Of a stretch of DNA of 64,000 nucleotides, positions 25,506 to 34,641 are shown one piece after another (position 1 is the stretch's first letter; each line of letters begins with the position of its first letter). Origin of the DNA: Candidatus Eisenbacteria bacterium (GTDB lineage: Bacteria > Eisenbacteria > RBG-16-71-46 > CAIMUX01 > JAHJDP01); NCBI GenBank assembly GCA_018831195.1, contig JAHJDP010000077.1, positions 1-64,000 on the forward strand. Direction: 5' to 3'. A model generated the notes under the pieces. The model was given only the letters and a program-made list of their open reading frames with translations, was not told the origin of the DNA and made no database searches. The position numbers and the translations under genes were made by a program.

Positions 25506-26975
25506 TCACCTACACCCCCCCCCGCCGGATGGAGCGCCGGAAATGCCCCCAACTCCAGTCCCTGGAGGCAAAACAGGGCTTTCCCGGATCCACGCTCCCC
25601 CCTTTTCCCCTCCGGCCAAAGCCGACTGGAAGGCTTGGGCCGCGGATTGCCAGGTCGAAAAGTGGTCCAGATTGAGCTTGATCAGGTCATCCATTTGAGT
25701 TTGGTACCAGCGCCGGACCAGGATCGCTTCTTGCGGGTCAAGGATCGCTAGATGCGGCGACGCCTCCTCCCCGCCGGATGAAAAATAGCTTTTCAACGCC
25801 GCCGCCAGATCCTCCTCCTTCAGACCGAGGCCGTCCCCCTCTCCCGTGAGCAGCCGGGCCGCCCCACGGGCTGTCAGAAAGTAGGTCTCATAGCGATCCG
25901 GATGCAGCGCGCTGGGGATTGCAAAAATTCTGGTTCCGGGATCTCCCGCCTCCACATCATGGGTCTCAATCTGGATATTCCAACGCGGCCGGCGCCTCCT
26001 GATTTCAGTCGATTCGAGCACGAGCGCGGCCAGCTCCGATTCCAGCGGCGTCCAGGAGAGATCCCTGATCTCCTCCAAAAAGGACTGCCGGCGCTTGGAG
26101 TTATCCGTCAGCGGCTTGAAGTATTGTCCGACCCTCTGTCGCAAATTTCTGGTCTTGCCGACATAGACAATTTCATCCGCCTTATTGATAAAGCGATAGA
26201 CGCCGGGTGTTTCCGGCAATCGATTCAGATCGGCGGCTGAGAAATTGAAGGACCCGAAGTCGACCGGTTTCCCCCGCCCTTCGCCGCTCTCAGCGAATCT
26301 CTTGAACGATTTCCTGTCGGATGTCGTTTCCGCGCAGGTTTCCAAGAGGGCCACGGCCCCCGCGAGTTCACCGGAAAGCCCGTCGGGAAGGGGCTGCGAA
26401 GAGCCCAAGGCCGCCGGCCACATGCTTGGCGATTTGAGGATCATCGGCTCCGGACGGGGCCGTTTTTGTTTGTCGCAGAGCCAGCGAAAGGCATCCCGCA
26501 GGTCATAGATGGGGGATGAGATCTCGGGGATGGCCAAAATCTTCTCGGCCGATTCCAACCACCGCTGCACCCGGGCCGAATACGGCGTGTACAGCGGCCC
26601 CGACTCGATCATCCTGAGTTTCTCAACGGTATCGGGAGATCGGAGGGTGCCGGTCCAAGATGGCCCGGGGCCCTCGGCTGTCACCGGCGCCAGCATCATC
26701 CGCCAAAGCCAGGGAGTCCGTTCATGACCGCGGGCGACTTCTATGACAGCAACCGATCCGGGGAACCAGGCTTCCTCCTGCGGCTCTTGGTAACTCCAAT
26801 GGCCGGGGTTGATCTCTTGGCAGCGAGGTTCGGTCGAGAGGATCGAGCGGACCAACCGGTCGGCGCCGTTGGGTGAGACAAGTCTTAGGAAGCGCCGGGC
26901 AAGGTCCGACGCCGGGACCGAATCGCCGGCCTCCCGAAGATGATCAACGATCGATTGTTTTAGGTCCTGGGCCAT
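25506..26975 (-). CDS. GIY-YIG nuclease-domain protein, UvrC-like but not UvrC
   Basis: The 489-residue protein starts best at 26975 (GGAG 8 bases upstream). Residues 1-65 look like a helical/winged domain (VPASDLARRFLRLVSPNGADRLV, ending INPGHWSYQ). Residues about 255-340 form a GIY-YIG domain of UvrC/Cho type: LPETPGVYRF, DEIVYVGKTRNLRQRVGQYF, with the later ELAALVLESTEIRRRRPRWNIQ glutamate. The UvrC UVR motif, RNase H-like endonuclease V domain and HhH are all absent. It resembles fusions where a GIY-YIG domain accompanies an exonuclease, but no DEDD motif is visible in the N-terminal half. The C-terminal tail is Gly-rich. A repair role is inferred. Confidence 0.8.
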   Translation of the reverse strand: MAQDLKQSIVDHLREAGDSVPASDLARRFLRLVSPNGADRLVRSILSTEPRCQEINPGHWSYQEPQEEAWFPGSVAVIEVARGHERTPWLWRMMLAPVTAEGPGPSWTGTLRSPDTVEKLRMIESGPLYTPYSARVQRWLESAEKILAIPEISSPIYDLRDAFRWLCDKQKRPRPEPMILKSPSMWPAALGSSQPLPDGLSGELAGAVALLETCAETTSDRKSFKRFAESGEGRGKPVDFGSFNFSAADLNRLPETPGVYRFINKADEIVYVGKTRNLRQRVGQYFKPLTDNSKRRQSFLEEIRDLSWTPLESELAALVLESTEIRRRRPRWNIQIETHDVEAGDPGTRIFAIPSALHPDRYETYFLTARGAARLLTGEGDGLGLKEEDLAAALKSYFSSGGEEASPHLAILDPQEAILVRRWYQTQMDDLIKLNLDHFSTWQSAAQAFQSALAGGEKGGAWIRESPVLPPGTGVGGISGAPSGGGGCR

Positions 26976-27256
26976 TAAGTGACTCCATAACAAAATATTG
27001 ACAAACCTGGTAAAATGGTGTAAGCATTAGGTACATTCATGCATCCCTAACGGGGGGATGACTGCGCGAGGTCAAAGAGTAGTGGAGCGAGGCGGTGAAG
27101 GATCGCCGTCGAGGATCTGGAAAGAGTCCAGAGTGAACCGCGCTCCCAGTCCCCCGTAGGACCTCAAAGTTAGCCCGTGTATGAATCCTAATGGCGGGGG
27201 ACTCGTGAAAACGGCCCCCGTCGTTTTCTTGATGCCTCAGCGTTCCCCTCCCGTCG

Positions 27257-29296
27257 CTACCGACCCTCCGGCCCGCCACTCTCTCTCGTCCTTTCGCGCA
27301 TCTTCTGCAAGAGAGCCATCGCCTGGGGATTGCCGGGCTCGACCGCCAGAATCCGGTCGATCCAAATGCGGGCCTCCTCCAAACGGCCCGCCTCCACATC
27401 ACAATCCGCCACGACAGCCATCACATCTTTCCGGCCCGGTGAGAGAGACAGGGCCTCGAGGAGGTAATCTCTCGCCCGCTCACGATATCCCGCTTTCAAC
27501 AAGGTGTTCCCGGCCCGGATATAATTATCGGGATCGACAGGGAACAACCGCGCGGCGGCTCGAAATTCGACGAAGGCCTTGGCGAGTTCCCCCCTTTCTC
27601 GATAGTAATTCCCCAGGGCGACATGTCCGTCGAGAATCGATAGGTCTTTCTTGATCACCATTTGGGCCAGCCTGAGCGCCATGGTATCGGGCAACTCGGG
27701 CCAGCCGATGGATTCCTCAAACCCGGCGGTTTCCGTATCGGCCGGCTTGCCGGCATTCCAGATCGCATAGGCTTCACGGTAGGCCGATGGCACGCGGTAT
27801 TGCCTCATCGGATCGGCTTCCAAAACCGCCTGGGAGGGAGAAACATTCAATCCCTGAGGATGAGCGTAGGGCCAGCGGGTTAACAAATGGGCGACATGAA
27901 GATCGGCATGCAGCGCGTCGAGTTGCGTCAACCCGGCCATCTGTAAAAGCTCCCTTGCGCTGAATTCGTCACTGTCTTGCCACTGGATGCCGGGATCCGG
28001 CCAGCCGATTTCCTCCAGCTTGCCGCAGATGGATTCGGCGATGATGAGCTGGCCGATGAATCCCGGGTGGAGGTGCTCCATGAAGAGATCCCCTCCCGGA
28101 GCGGGTCCCCGCGTGGCGGCCTGGAATTGCGCCGTCAACGGAACCAGCGGCACCTCTTCATCGCGGCAGATTGTGCGAAGAATGTTCAATAAACGCGAGT
28201 CGGCGCGGAAACGAACGGTGTCCCAATCTCTGGCCAATGTATAAGCTTCAACGGAGGCGGTGGTATCTCCTGCGACCGCGGTAAGCCATCCGCCGTGATA
28301 CCAAAGATCAGCGCCGGTAGAATCTTCGGCGACAAGCGCACGCCAGTAGGAGCTGACATCCACCGCGGAGACGCGGCCCTCGAGATAACCCTTCTCCAGC
28401 CCCCACAGCTTCTCTCGCCGGCTTTGTACAAGCGTTGGATCGTTCTCGAGAAGACTTCCGAAGGGATAATGACCAGACAAATTGCTGACCGGCTCGCAGA
28501 AAACGACCGGCACATCATACCTTTTACAGGCTTTGATCATCTTGCGGAGGTTGTTGCGATAATCCTTTTCAGCCCGGAGGCTCAGCGGGCTGCGCGGATC
28601 GATCTCGGGCCGGGCCACCATCCGCTCCATCAAGGTTCCCGGCGCGATATCCGGCTCCCTCGTCTTGCTTGAAAGATAGCGCCAGATCCGGGAGTGCTGA
28701 ACCCATCGCATGAAGGGGAGCAAGCGGCTCGATGAACCGCCGGGACCGGCGCTCGACGCGGCGCCCCACGCGCCGTAATACTCATTATGCCCCGTATAGA
28801 TCACCACCAGATCGGGTCCCTGGCGCAGCACCTCGCGCGTAAAATCGACGATGGTGAAGGAAGCCACGGCGGAAATCCCGCAATTGATCACCTCAATCCC
28901 CTTCGTCGGAAGATAGATCGACAGCTTTTCATTCAATAGGGCTGGATAGGAGAGGTGCGCCGGGAATGGGAATCCGGCGGTCGTCGAGGCTCCGAGACAA
29001 AAAACACGAAGGCGTCCCTCCGGCTTGATCGCATCAAAGGCCTGGAAACCGGGAGCGGGCATAATGCGCGCCAGCTCGGGCGGGAAATCGCGTTCGGCGA
29101 CTCTGGGATTCGTTTGGAATTTGTGGATCGATCCGAACTTGACCTCGCGGAAGAGGGATTCGGGGGTGGCGACACCGGCGATCCGGAACCCGATTTCAAC
29201 CAATGCGATGAGGACAAATGGAAGTAGAATCGCTGTTCCACGGAAGATCCACAGCTTGACACCTGAGATTCTCGCCTTTTGGGCCACCACATCCAC
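27257..29296 (-). CDS. SGNH/GDSL hydrolase fused to TPR repeats
   Basis: The 679-residue protein has an N-terminal membrane anchor (residues 17-37, IFRGTAILLPFVLIALVEIGF), then an SGNH hydrolase: block I FCLGASTTAGFP with the nucleophile Ser, block II NCGISAVAS, block III YTGHNEYYG, and EHLHPGFIGQ near the catalytic His. Residues about 540-660 hold three TPR-like repeats (LGNYYRERGELAKAFVEFRAAARLFP, AGNTLLKAGYRERARDYLLEALSL). Such anchored SGNH-TPR proteins occur in FCB-type bacteria; sugar deacetylation or acyl transfer has been proposed for relatives, but the substrate is unknown. Ends with a Gly/Arg tail. About 280 bases of unassigned sequence follow before the GIY-YIG gene. Confidence 0.85.
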   Translation of the reverse strand: MDVVAQKARISGVKLWIFRGTAILLPFVLIALVEIGFRIAGVATPESLFREVKFGSIHKFQTNPRVAERDFPPELARIMPAPGFQAFDAIKPEGRLRVFCLGASTTAGFPFPAHLSYPALLNEKLSIYLPTKGIEVINCGISAVASFTIVDFTREVLRQGPDLVVIYTGHNEYYGAWGAASSAGPGGSSSRLLPFMRWVQHSRIWRYLSSKTREPDIAPGTLMERMVARPEIDPRSPLSLRAEKDYRNNLRKMIKACKRYDVPVVFCEPVSNLSGHYPFGSLLENDPTLVQSRREKLWGLEKGYLEGRVSAVDVSSYWRALVAEDSTGADLWYHGGWLTAVAGDTTASVEAYTLARDWDTVRFRADSRLLNILRTICRDEEVPLVPLTAQFQAATRGPAPGGDLFMEHLHPGFIGQLIIAESICGKLEEIGWPDPGIQWQDSDEFSARELLQMAGLTQLDALHADLHVAHLLTRWPYAHPQGLNVSPSQAVLEADPMRQYRVPSAYREAYAIWNAGKPADTETAGFEESIGWPELPDTMALRLAQMVIKKDLSILDGHVALGNYYRERGELAKAFVEFRAAARLFPVDPDNYIRAGNTLLKAGYRERARDYLLEALSLSPGRKDVMAVVADCDVEAGRLEEARIWIDRILAVEPGNPQAMALLQKMRERTRESGGPEGR

Positions 29297-29633
29297 ATCC
29301 TCTCGTATGCGGTTTACGAACCGGTGATTCGAGCCCTGAATGCGGATCGTGCACCGGTCCCTCGAATAACGGCGGCGATAGAGCAGCGCCTTCGTTAATC
29401 CTAGTGGGGTCGCGGCCGCTTCGCAACGAATGGGATCTTTCTTTCACTCGATGACGAATAATAATGATCATCCGGCGGATCATCGGCTGCTCCTGCCTGG
29501 GGCGCCGTTAATGACTCTGGATCACTGCGTCCGGCGGGGTCATCGAGACGACCGCGATCACTGCGCTTGCCAGGATCTCATCGAGACGACCCCGATCACT
29601 GCGCTTGCCAGGATCTCATCGAGACGACCCCGA
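29297..29633. other. 337-base gap ending in a minisatellite
   Basis: Between the SGNH gene start and the stop of the upstream barrel gene there is no gene. The notable content is the 38-base tandem repeat (listed separately) whose copies fill the last 90 bases; the rest shows nothing I can identify beyond the expected SGNH promoter. Confidence 0.5.
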
Positions 29634-29650
29634 TCACTGCGCTTGCCAGG
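29541..29650. repeat. 38-base minisatellite, about 2.9 copies, overlapping a gene end
   Basis: Units at 29541-29578, 29579-29616 and 29617-29650 (partial) each begin CATCGAGACGACC and end GCGCTTGCCAGG, differing at one base. A half-unit (GGATCACTGCG) sits just before. The stop codon (29634-29636) and last codons of the minus-strand barrel gene lie inside the third copy, so repeat growth happened at the gene's end. Confidence 0.88.
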
Positions 29651-31511
29651 TCACAGAAACGGCTCCACCCGATCGGATCTCACCCCCCATCAGATGCATC
29701 CGCCAGCCGGCACCCCAATGAATCCCTCCTGCCAGCCGCCGGATTCCCATACCCAGCCATAACGACGGCGAGGTCGTGGGGATCGGAATCCACCCCGACG
29801 GATCGGGGAAAAGGCCGATCCATCGCGTTCCCCCGGTATCTCCCGATCCCCTTCCGGCAACCCACTGCAGGCTCCCCCGCGGAGATCTTTCCGAGCCATG
29901 AAACTCTACAAAATGATTCCCTTTGGAAGGCCCCGCATCTAGCGCCGTTCCGTCGCCTGCGGAGCCCGGTTCGGTTTCGGAGGTCGATTGACCCAGACCC
30001 GCACGCAGGCCGATGGAACGGGACGCATTGTCTAAAAGATGGAGATTACATGTTAAACGGGAAAGATCCGCCGTCAGCCGCCGCCCCAGACCCTGTGTCC
30101 AGCGGGGTTCCAGACTATGCCGCACAGCCAAACCCAATGTTGGTTGGAATGGAATCCCGCGCGTGAAGGAAATGTATAGGTTGAGATCCCTTCGATGAGT
30201 TGGAAGCGGCTTCGCATCGGTCCAGCGCGCTTCATTGGCCGCGTGCAGTTGCATCGTGGCTCCCGGGCGGAGCCTCCACTCGGCGGCCACCCGCATCATT
30301 CTGACACGCCCCGTCGGCGGCCGGCGGGGATCGCAACTCCATTCCCAATCCACTTCCCGATCCCACCGGAAAGCGACCTCCAAACGCTTTAGGGATGGCA
30401 TATCCCGGTTTCCTTTCCAGAGCGCCGAGAGGGCCCAAGCCTCGATTCGATCCTCTCCGGCCATTTCATAGGAGACCCGCCCCCGCGGACCGGCGTGGGA
30501 TCCGGCCAACGAGAGCAGGGGGATCGGCCTGGGAGTCGTCTTTAACAATAATACACCGAGCCAGGAGGATGGATTCGGAGTCGAATGGAAAAGATCGAAG
30601 AGAATCCAAGCGCCATGAATCGTTGAGAAAGCTTCCGGCTGGGCACCGCCGTCGATCTCGCAGTTCTTCTCGCCTCGGCTGGGTTTGCGGGCCCAGAGAC
30701 CACCGATTGTCAGTCGCCGCAATCCTGGCGGAGTCACCGCGCCGGCGCCCACGATCGGCGGTTCGATCTCCCCAAGCCATGACCATTTCTTGACCCGCAT
30801 GGCCATGGGACTCAAAGCGAGACGGCCGCCCCAACCGGGATCCCTTTCACCCAGTGAGAGAATCAAACCCTCGGCCCAGCTCAACTCCAGATGCCCGGCC
30901 TGGAAGGGCCCCGCGGCAAGAGAGCCTTTGACATTCGCGCCTGAGATCTTCTCCGGATTTGTCTTTAACAAAAGATCGCCATGCAAAGGAAACCGCCCCC
31001 CACTCCACCCGGCGCTCCCCTTGAAGCGAAGCGGCTCGGTTGTGGAGCTGTGAACCCATCGCAACGAAATCCTGTGGCTCCAGGAGTTCGAGAATTTTTG
31101 CAGCCCCGTGGACTTGGCGAAGGCCGGATCGGGGCGGATGTGCTCAGGGGCTGACGTTACAGAATCGGCCGCTTCGAGGTATCCCGCACCATTTAACAGG
31201 TCGAGAATCCCCATTTCCTCCAGTAGGTCAAGCGTGCCTTCCTCTTGGGCTTCGTCGATCACCAGCGGATCGGCGGGGGTGTCCGCCGGAGTATCGGTAA
31301 CGGCGGCGACGATGGTGGCGGCGGGGTTGTCGGCAGGGGCATCGGTAACGGCGCCGGCCGGGGTGTCGGCAATGGTGTCCGTATCGGCATCGGCCGGGGA
31401 GATAAAATGTATCATTCCCATGCAGGAAAGGGCGGTCAGGACGGCAACCGGCCGGAGTCGTTGAAGGACGTGGCGGAATTGGAGCCTCTGGGGCCACTGA
31501 TGACGCGCCAC
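29634..31511 (-). CDS. Predicted outer-membrane barrel protein with HhH-like segment, third gene of a coupled envelope cluster
   Basis: I place the start at a GTG (31511) directly after the preceding gene's TGA; GGGGG in that gene's last codons gives the ribosome site. It yields a signal-like segment (PVAVLTALSCMGMIHFISPADA), an Ala/Asp/Thr/Pro-rich repeat (units like DTPADTPAD), a short helical motif LDLLEEMGILDLLNGAGYLEAAD that recalls a degenerate helix-hairpin-helix, then about 500 residues of alternating strands rich in Trp, Gly and Arg (for example SHRISLRWVHSS, LKRLEVAFRWDREVDWEW, HRRDLNLYISFTRG) ending VSVTWQAQ. I read it as an outer-membrane beta-barrel. No family is recognised. Confidence 0.65.
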   Translation of the reverse strand: MARHQWPQRLQFRHVLQRLRPVAVLTALSCMGMIHFISPADADTDTIADTPAGAVTDAPADNPAATIVAAVTDTPADTPADPLVIDEAQEEGTLDLLEEMGILDLLNGAGYLEAADSVTSAPEHIRPDPAFAKSTGLQKFSNSWSHRISLRWVHSSTTEPLRFKGSAGWSGGRFPLHGDLLLKTNPEKISGANVKGSLAAGPFQAGHLELSWAEGLILSLGERDPGWGGRLALSPMAMRVKKWSWLGEIEPPIVGAGAVTPPGLRRLTIGGLWARKPSRGEKNCEIDGGAQPEAFSTIHGAWILFDLFHSTPNPSSWLGVLLLKTTPRPIPLLSLAGSHAGPRGRVSYEMAGEDRIEAWALSALWKGNRDMPSLKRLEVAFRWDREVDWEWSCDPRRPPTGRVRMMRVAAEWRLRPGATMQLHAANEARWTDAKPLPTHRRDLNLYISFTRGIPFQPTLGLAVRHSLEPRWTQGLGRRLTADLSRLTCNLHLLDNASRSIGLRAGLGQSTSETEPGSAGDGTALDAGPSKGNHFVEFHGSERSPRGSLQWVAGRGSGDTGGTRWIGLFPDPSGWIPIPTTSPSLWLGMGIRRLAGGIHWGAGWRMHLMGGEIRSGGAVSVTWQAQ

Positions 31512-31513
31512 GA

Positions 31514-32575
31514 TCAGAACCCCCAAAAGAATGAGATCCCCGGTGTCCAACCCAAGACAGGGTGGCCGTGCATCCAAAGATCAAATCCGGTGCGAACGAA
31601 GGGAAGGTGCAGGATGAAATGAAAAATCTCAGTTCCCAAGGTCAAATTATAGGCCGTGGCCAAGGCCAGGCGCGGAGTGGTGTTCGACGAAGCACTGCCC
31701 GCCGAAGCGATGCCCGACGAAGCACTGCCCCCCGAAGCGATGCCGGCCGAAGCGCTGCCCGCCGGAACACTGCCCGCCGAAGCGCGATCCAAGGGCGCCT
31801 CCGTCGCCTGGGCTGGGGTCCACCTGATCCCGACCACCGATGAACCCGTATTTTGGGATGTTTGACGTATCTGAACATCGACAATAAGACCGGCCGGCGC
31901 CGACAGCCGGCTCCCAACGCACCAAGTCCACGACCAATGACCCTCTCCATCAAAACTCTGTACCATCCGGTCGACGCTGAATCCTCCATTCACTTCAACA
32001 AATCCCCGGCAAATGCTGATACCCGAATTTCCACCCCACCCCACGGGCTCACTGCGGCCGGCCGCCTGCAACCCGCCCCCTCCACACCCAATCCACCAGA
32101 CGGCCGGCGGTTTACCTTTCACAAAACGGAAATCACACCACGCTTCCCGGTATTGTTCACCCGAGAGCAAGACACCCGAGAAAAATCCCGACCAGTGATC
32201 GCCGGACAGACCGGTCTCAAATGTCATCGAAGAGAGTTCAGCGATTTGAAAGGGGCGCCAAGCGGAAATCCGGCCGCTCCAGATCGCCGGACCGGGTTCC
32301 CCCCATTCCCCATTCCCTTCATGCCCTCCCTGCTCTCCTCTCCCTCCCTTTGCTCTTATCCAGCGAGCCGTTGTTTGATCGGTGAATAGATCGGGCCAAT
32401 GCCAGATCGGATCTCCTGATCCCCAAACCGGTCGCAAAGGAGGGGGACCGGCCCCGGCGGCGGTGATGGCACACGTGAGAAAACCGGTCGCCAGGGCGAT
32501 CCCGAACAGGATCCTCGTGTATCGACCAACGATCCTTTCGGTGAATGCTTTATCAAAACTTTCCATGCCGGACAT
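31514..32575 (-). CDS. Predicted outer-membrane protein with Gly/Ser/Ala repeat linker, second gene of a coupled envelope cluster
   Basis: The 353-residue product has an N-terminal hydrophobic segment (residues 20-42, YTRILFGIALATGFLTCAITAAG) consistent with a signal peptide. The mature part is very rich in Trp and Gly (PVWGSGDPIWHWPDLF, WIGCGGGGLQ, GHWSWTWCVGSRL) with alternating strands; residues about 262-295 are a Gly/Ser/Ala linker encoded by a 15-base minisatellite; the end reads FHFILHLPFVRTGFDLWMHGHPVLGWTPGISFFWGF in pieces typical of a barrel's last strands with aromatic terminus Phe. Its ATG lies one base after the stop of the upstream gene. No known family recognised. Confidence 0.65.
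   Translation of the reverse strand: MSGMESFDKAFTERIVGRYTRILFGIALATGFLTCAITAAGAGPPPLRPVWGSGDPIWHWPDLFTDQTTARWIRAKGGRGEQGGHEGNGEWGEPGPAIWSGRISAWRPFQIAELSSMTFETGLSGDHWSGFFSGVLLSGEQYREAWCDFRFVKGKPPAVWWIGCGGGGLQAAGRSEPVGWGGNSGISICRGFVEVNGGFSVDRMVQSFDGEGHWSWTWCVGSRLSAPAGLIVDVQIRQTSQNTGSSVVGIRWTPAQATEAPLDRASAGSVPAGSASAGIASGGSASSGIASAGSASSNTTPRLALATAYNLTLGTEIFHFILHLPFVRTGFDLWMHGHPVLGWTPGISFFWGF
31688..31785. repeat. 15-base minisatellite inside the barrel-like gene
   Basis: About 6.5 imperfect units of 15 bases, form CGAAGCACTGCCCGC, run from 31688 in register with the minus-strand reading frame. They encode the pentapeptide series (A/S)-G-(S/I)-A-S, giving a Gly/Ser/Ala linker just before the last strands of the protein. 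Confidence 0.85.
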
Positions 32576-32576
32576 C

Positions 32577-34355
32577 TCAGGGAGTCACACCGAGAGAAGC
32601 GCTCCACTGCTGCGATCCCTTCCCCTCCGTCCAGGATTTGACGCAGACCACATAGAGTCCCGGAGCGACACCCCGCCCTGATTCGCCTTCTCCATTCCAC
32701 CAGAAGGCCGGTTCACCGGCTTTTCTCTCCTGGAGACCCAAGGTACGGACCCGGCGTCCTGAAATGTCAAAGACCTCAGCAGACCAGGTCCGTCCTTCCG
32801 GCGTCGCGGGGGGGAGAATGAGACAGCCGGGGGATTCGCCTCGGGTCAAGACCGTTGGCGTGATGAGGAGTTTTCCCTGGTATAAAGATTGTTGCTCTAA
32901 AAAGCCGGGAGACCCGGGTGTCGGGCCGTGGGGAGAAGGAATCCAATCAGCAATGGGGTGAGACGGCCTCTCCACCGAACGTCGTTCCAACGAGATCCCA
33001 TCACCGGCGCCGGGCGGTGGTGTATAAGATGCGACATCGGAGATTTCACCGGACGCCTTCGATAAAACCAGGATGTCCGCGACCCCGATCTCTTCTTGAA
33101 TCGTATTGTTTAAGGACGGCCAAGTGCCGGAGAGGGCAAGGATTTTTGAAAAATCGAAGTCAGGTCTGGCCGCCACAAGGGCTACCGGATCTTCTGACAA
33201 TATAAAGCGGTCATCGCGAAAAATGGGCCGGGAGTCATCAATTAAAATCCGACGTCCTCCCGCATCCTCCAGACCCCACCCATTTAACGAATAGATCTCT
33301 TCCCGAACGAGGATTTCGACCCACTCCTTCTCCCCATCCAGCGGGTCATATTGTATTTCCACAATCGCGACGGGTCCGGTCCCGACATAAAACCCGGTCC
33401 GGGCAAGAAGGGTGTCGGAATTTAGACAGAACATTATCTCACGTTGATAGAAACCGGGTTGAGATGGCGCCTTTTCTTCCCAATTGAAACTCACCGGGCT
33501 ATCACAATAGATCGCTTCGGGTAGCGGCGGGTGGAGCGGCCTTCCATCCCATGTGATGACCGCCGGCGATAGGACGACCGGGTCAAGGCCGGAATGGACA
33601 AGTCGCGCCGACCATCCGATCGGTTCATCCGGGGAGGCGACACGGGGATCAGCATGCGGGCTTTCCAGGAAAAGTGTCTGCGGCGACTTGTTCGGTTTCC
33701 CCGGTGAGGGTGAGGACAGGGCTTGAAAATCCCTTGAATTATCGCCGGTATCATTCCCATCGGGCATGCGGCCGAGCGCCTCGCCGGATGGCAGATCGGG
33801 CGCGGGCAGCCCCTCATAGTAAACCGGGTACTCCAAAACACCCCATCCCACTAGATCGATAACTTCATCTCCACGGCGCACGCGGGCGGCATCTGGGCCA
33901 TTTTGGAGATGCAGTGTCGTCTCAAAATCGGGAGAGCCGGAGTACCCTTCTGGTACACCGCCAATCCAGAGAAACGCTCCTGGATCCAGAACCAAGTTTG
34001 AGGGGGCCGCCCACTCCACCGACCAGCTCTCGGGCCGCGCGCCGTTTCCAGATTCTAAGATGATGTCATCCAATACGATAGAAGACAGCCCGGCGTTGAA
34101 AAGCTCCACATATTCTTTTCCCGTATCAGACCCCTGAGGGTCATAGAAGATCTCATTAATCACAACCCGGCTTTCGCCGTCGATGGAACACACGGCGGTG
34201 CTCTCGGGGCCCGCTAAATTTCCGCAACACTCTGTTATTTCAGAAGTTGCGCTGCACACCGCAATCCATCCGCCCGACAATCCAAGACAGATGAAGCCGA
34301 GCATCAGCAGCCGCCACCCCACCCATCCGGCTATTCCCCAGTCTCTCCGCTGCAT
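32577..34355 (-). CDS. Secreted lamin-tail-domain protein with FlgD-like C-terminal region, first gene of a coupled envelope cluster
   Basis: The ATG at 34355 has GGAG 7 bases upstream and starts a signal sequence (GWVGWRLLMLGFICLGLSGG); the longer frame is rejected. Of 592 residues, about 65-200 are a lamin-tail domain (VVINEIFYDPQGSDTGKEYVELFNAG, SNLVLDPGAFLWIGG), and a second one follows at about 330-470 (VAIVEIQYDPLDGEKEWVEI, PIFRDDRFILSEDPVALV). The C-terminal 90 residues resemble the FlgD/Por-like tail (VFDISGRRVRTLG, WWNGEGESGRGVAPGLYVV) but lack the Asn-Pro-Phe entry. It is separated by a single base from the next gene, so all three genes of 34355-29634 are coupled. Confidence 0.8.
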   Translation of the reverse strand: MQRRDWGIAGWVGWRLLMLGFICLGLSGGWIAVCSATSEITECCGNLAGPESTAVCSIDGESRVVINEIFYDPQGSDTGKEYVELFNAGLSSIVLDDIILESGNGARPESWSVEWAAPSNLVLDPGAFLWIGGVPEGYSGSPDFETTLHLQNGPDAARVRRGDEVIDLVGWGVLEYPVYYEGLPAPDLPSGEALGRMPDGNDTGDNSRDFQALSSPSPGKPNKSPQTLFLESPHADPRVASPDEPIGWSARLVHSGLDPVVLSPAVITWDGRPLHPPLPEAIYCDSPVSFNWEEKAPSQPGFYQREIMFCLNSDTLLARTGFYVGTGPVAIVEIQYDPLDGEKEWVEILVREEIYSLNGWGLEDAGGRRILIDDSRPIFRDDRFILSEDPVALVAARPDFDFSKILALSGTWPSLNNTIQEEIGVADILVLSKASGEISDVASYTPPPGAGDGISLERRSVERPSHPIADWIPSPHGPTPGSPGFLEQQSLYQGKLLITPTVLTRGESPGCLILPPATPEGRTWSAEVFDISGRRVRTLGLQERKAGEPAFWWNGEGESGRGVAPGLYVVCVKSWTEGKGSQQWSASLGVTP

Positions 34356-34641
34356 CTCGATCTCCTTCCTTGTAAAAGATCCCCAAACCGGAATACTTCC
34401 GTGTTCCCCTCCCACCGGCTATCCCACCGGGTGTCGGAAGAACGACGAGAAAGATCGTAAAACGACAATAGTGCAGGGATCGCACCACCTCGCCTTAGGT
34501 GATGGGATGGCGGGGCCGATATTTTAGACAGGATGGGACTCGGTTCCGACCACCGAGTCGGGGAGCCATCCCTATACTTGAGATGCAAAGTCGCGTCGCC
34601 GATGGCCGCGGGAGCCGCTCCGTCACGAGGGGGTAGCGAGC

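Noticed and set aside
27037-27402. Minus-strand frame overlapping the 3' end of the SGNH/TPR gene
   Set aside because: It overlaps a well-supported gene in another frame, is Arg-rich, and has no recognisable domain.
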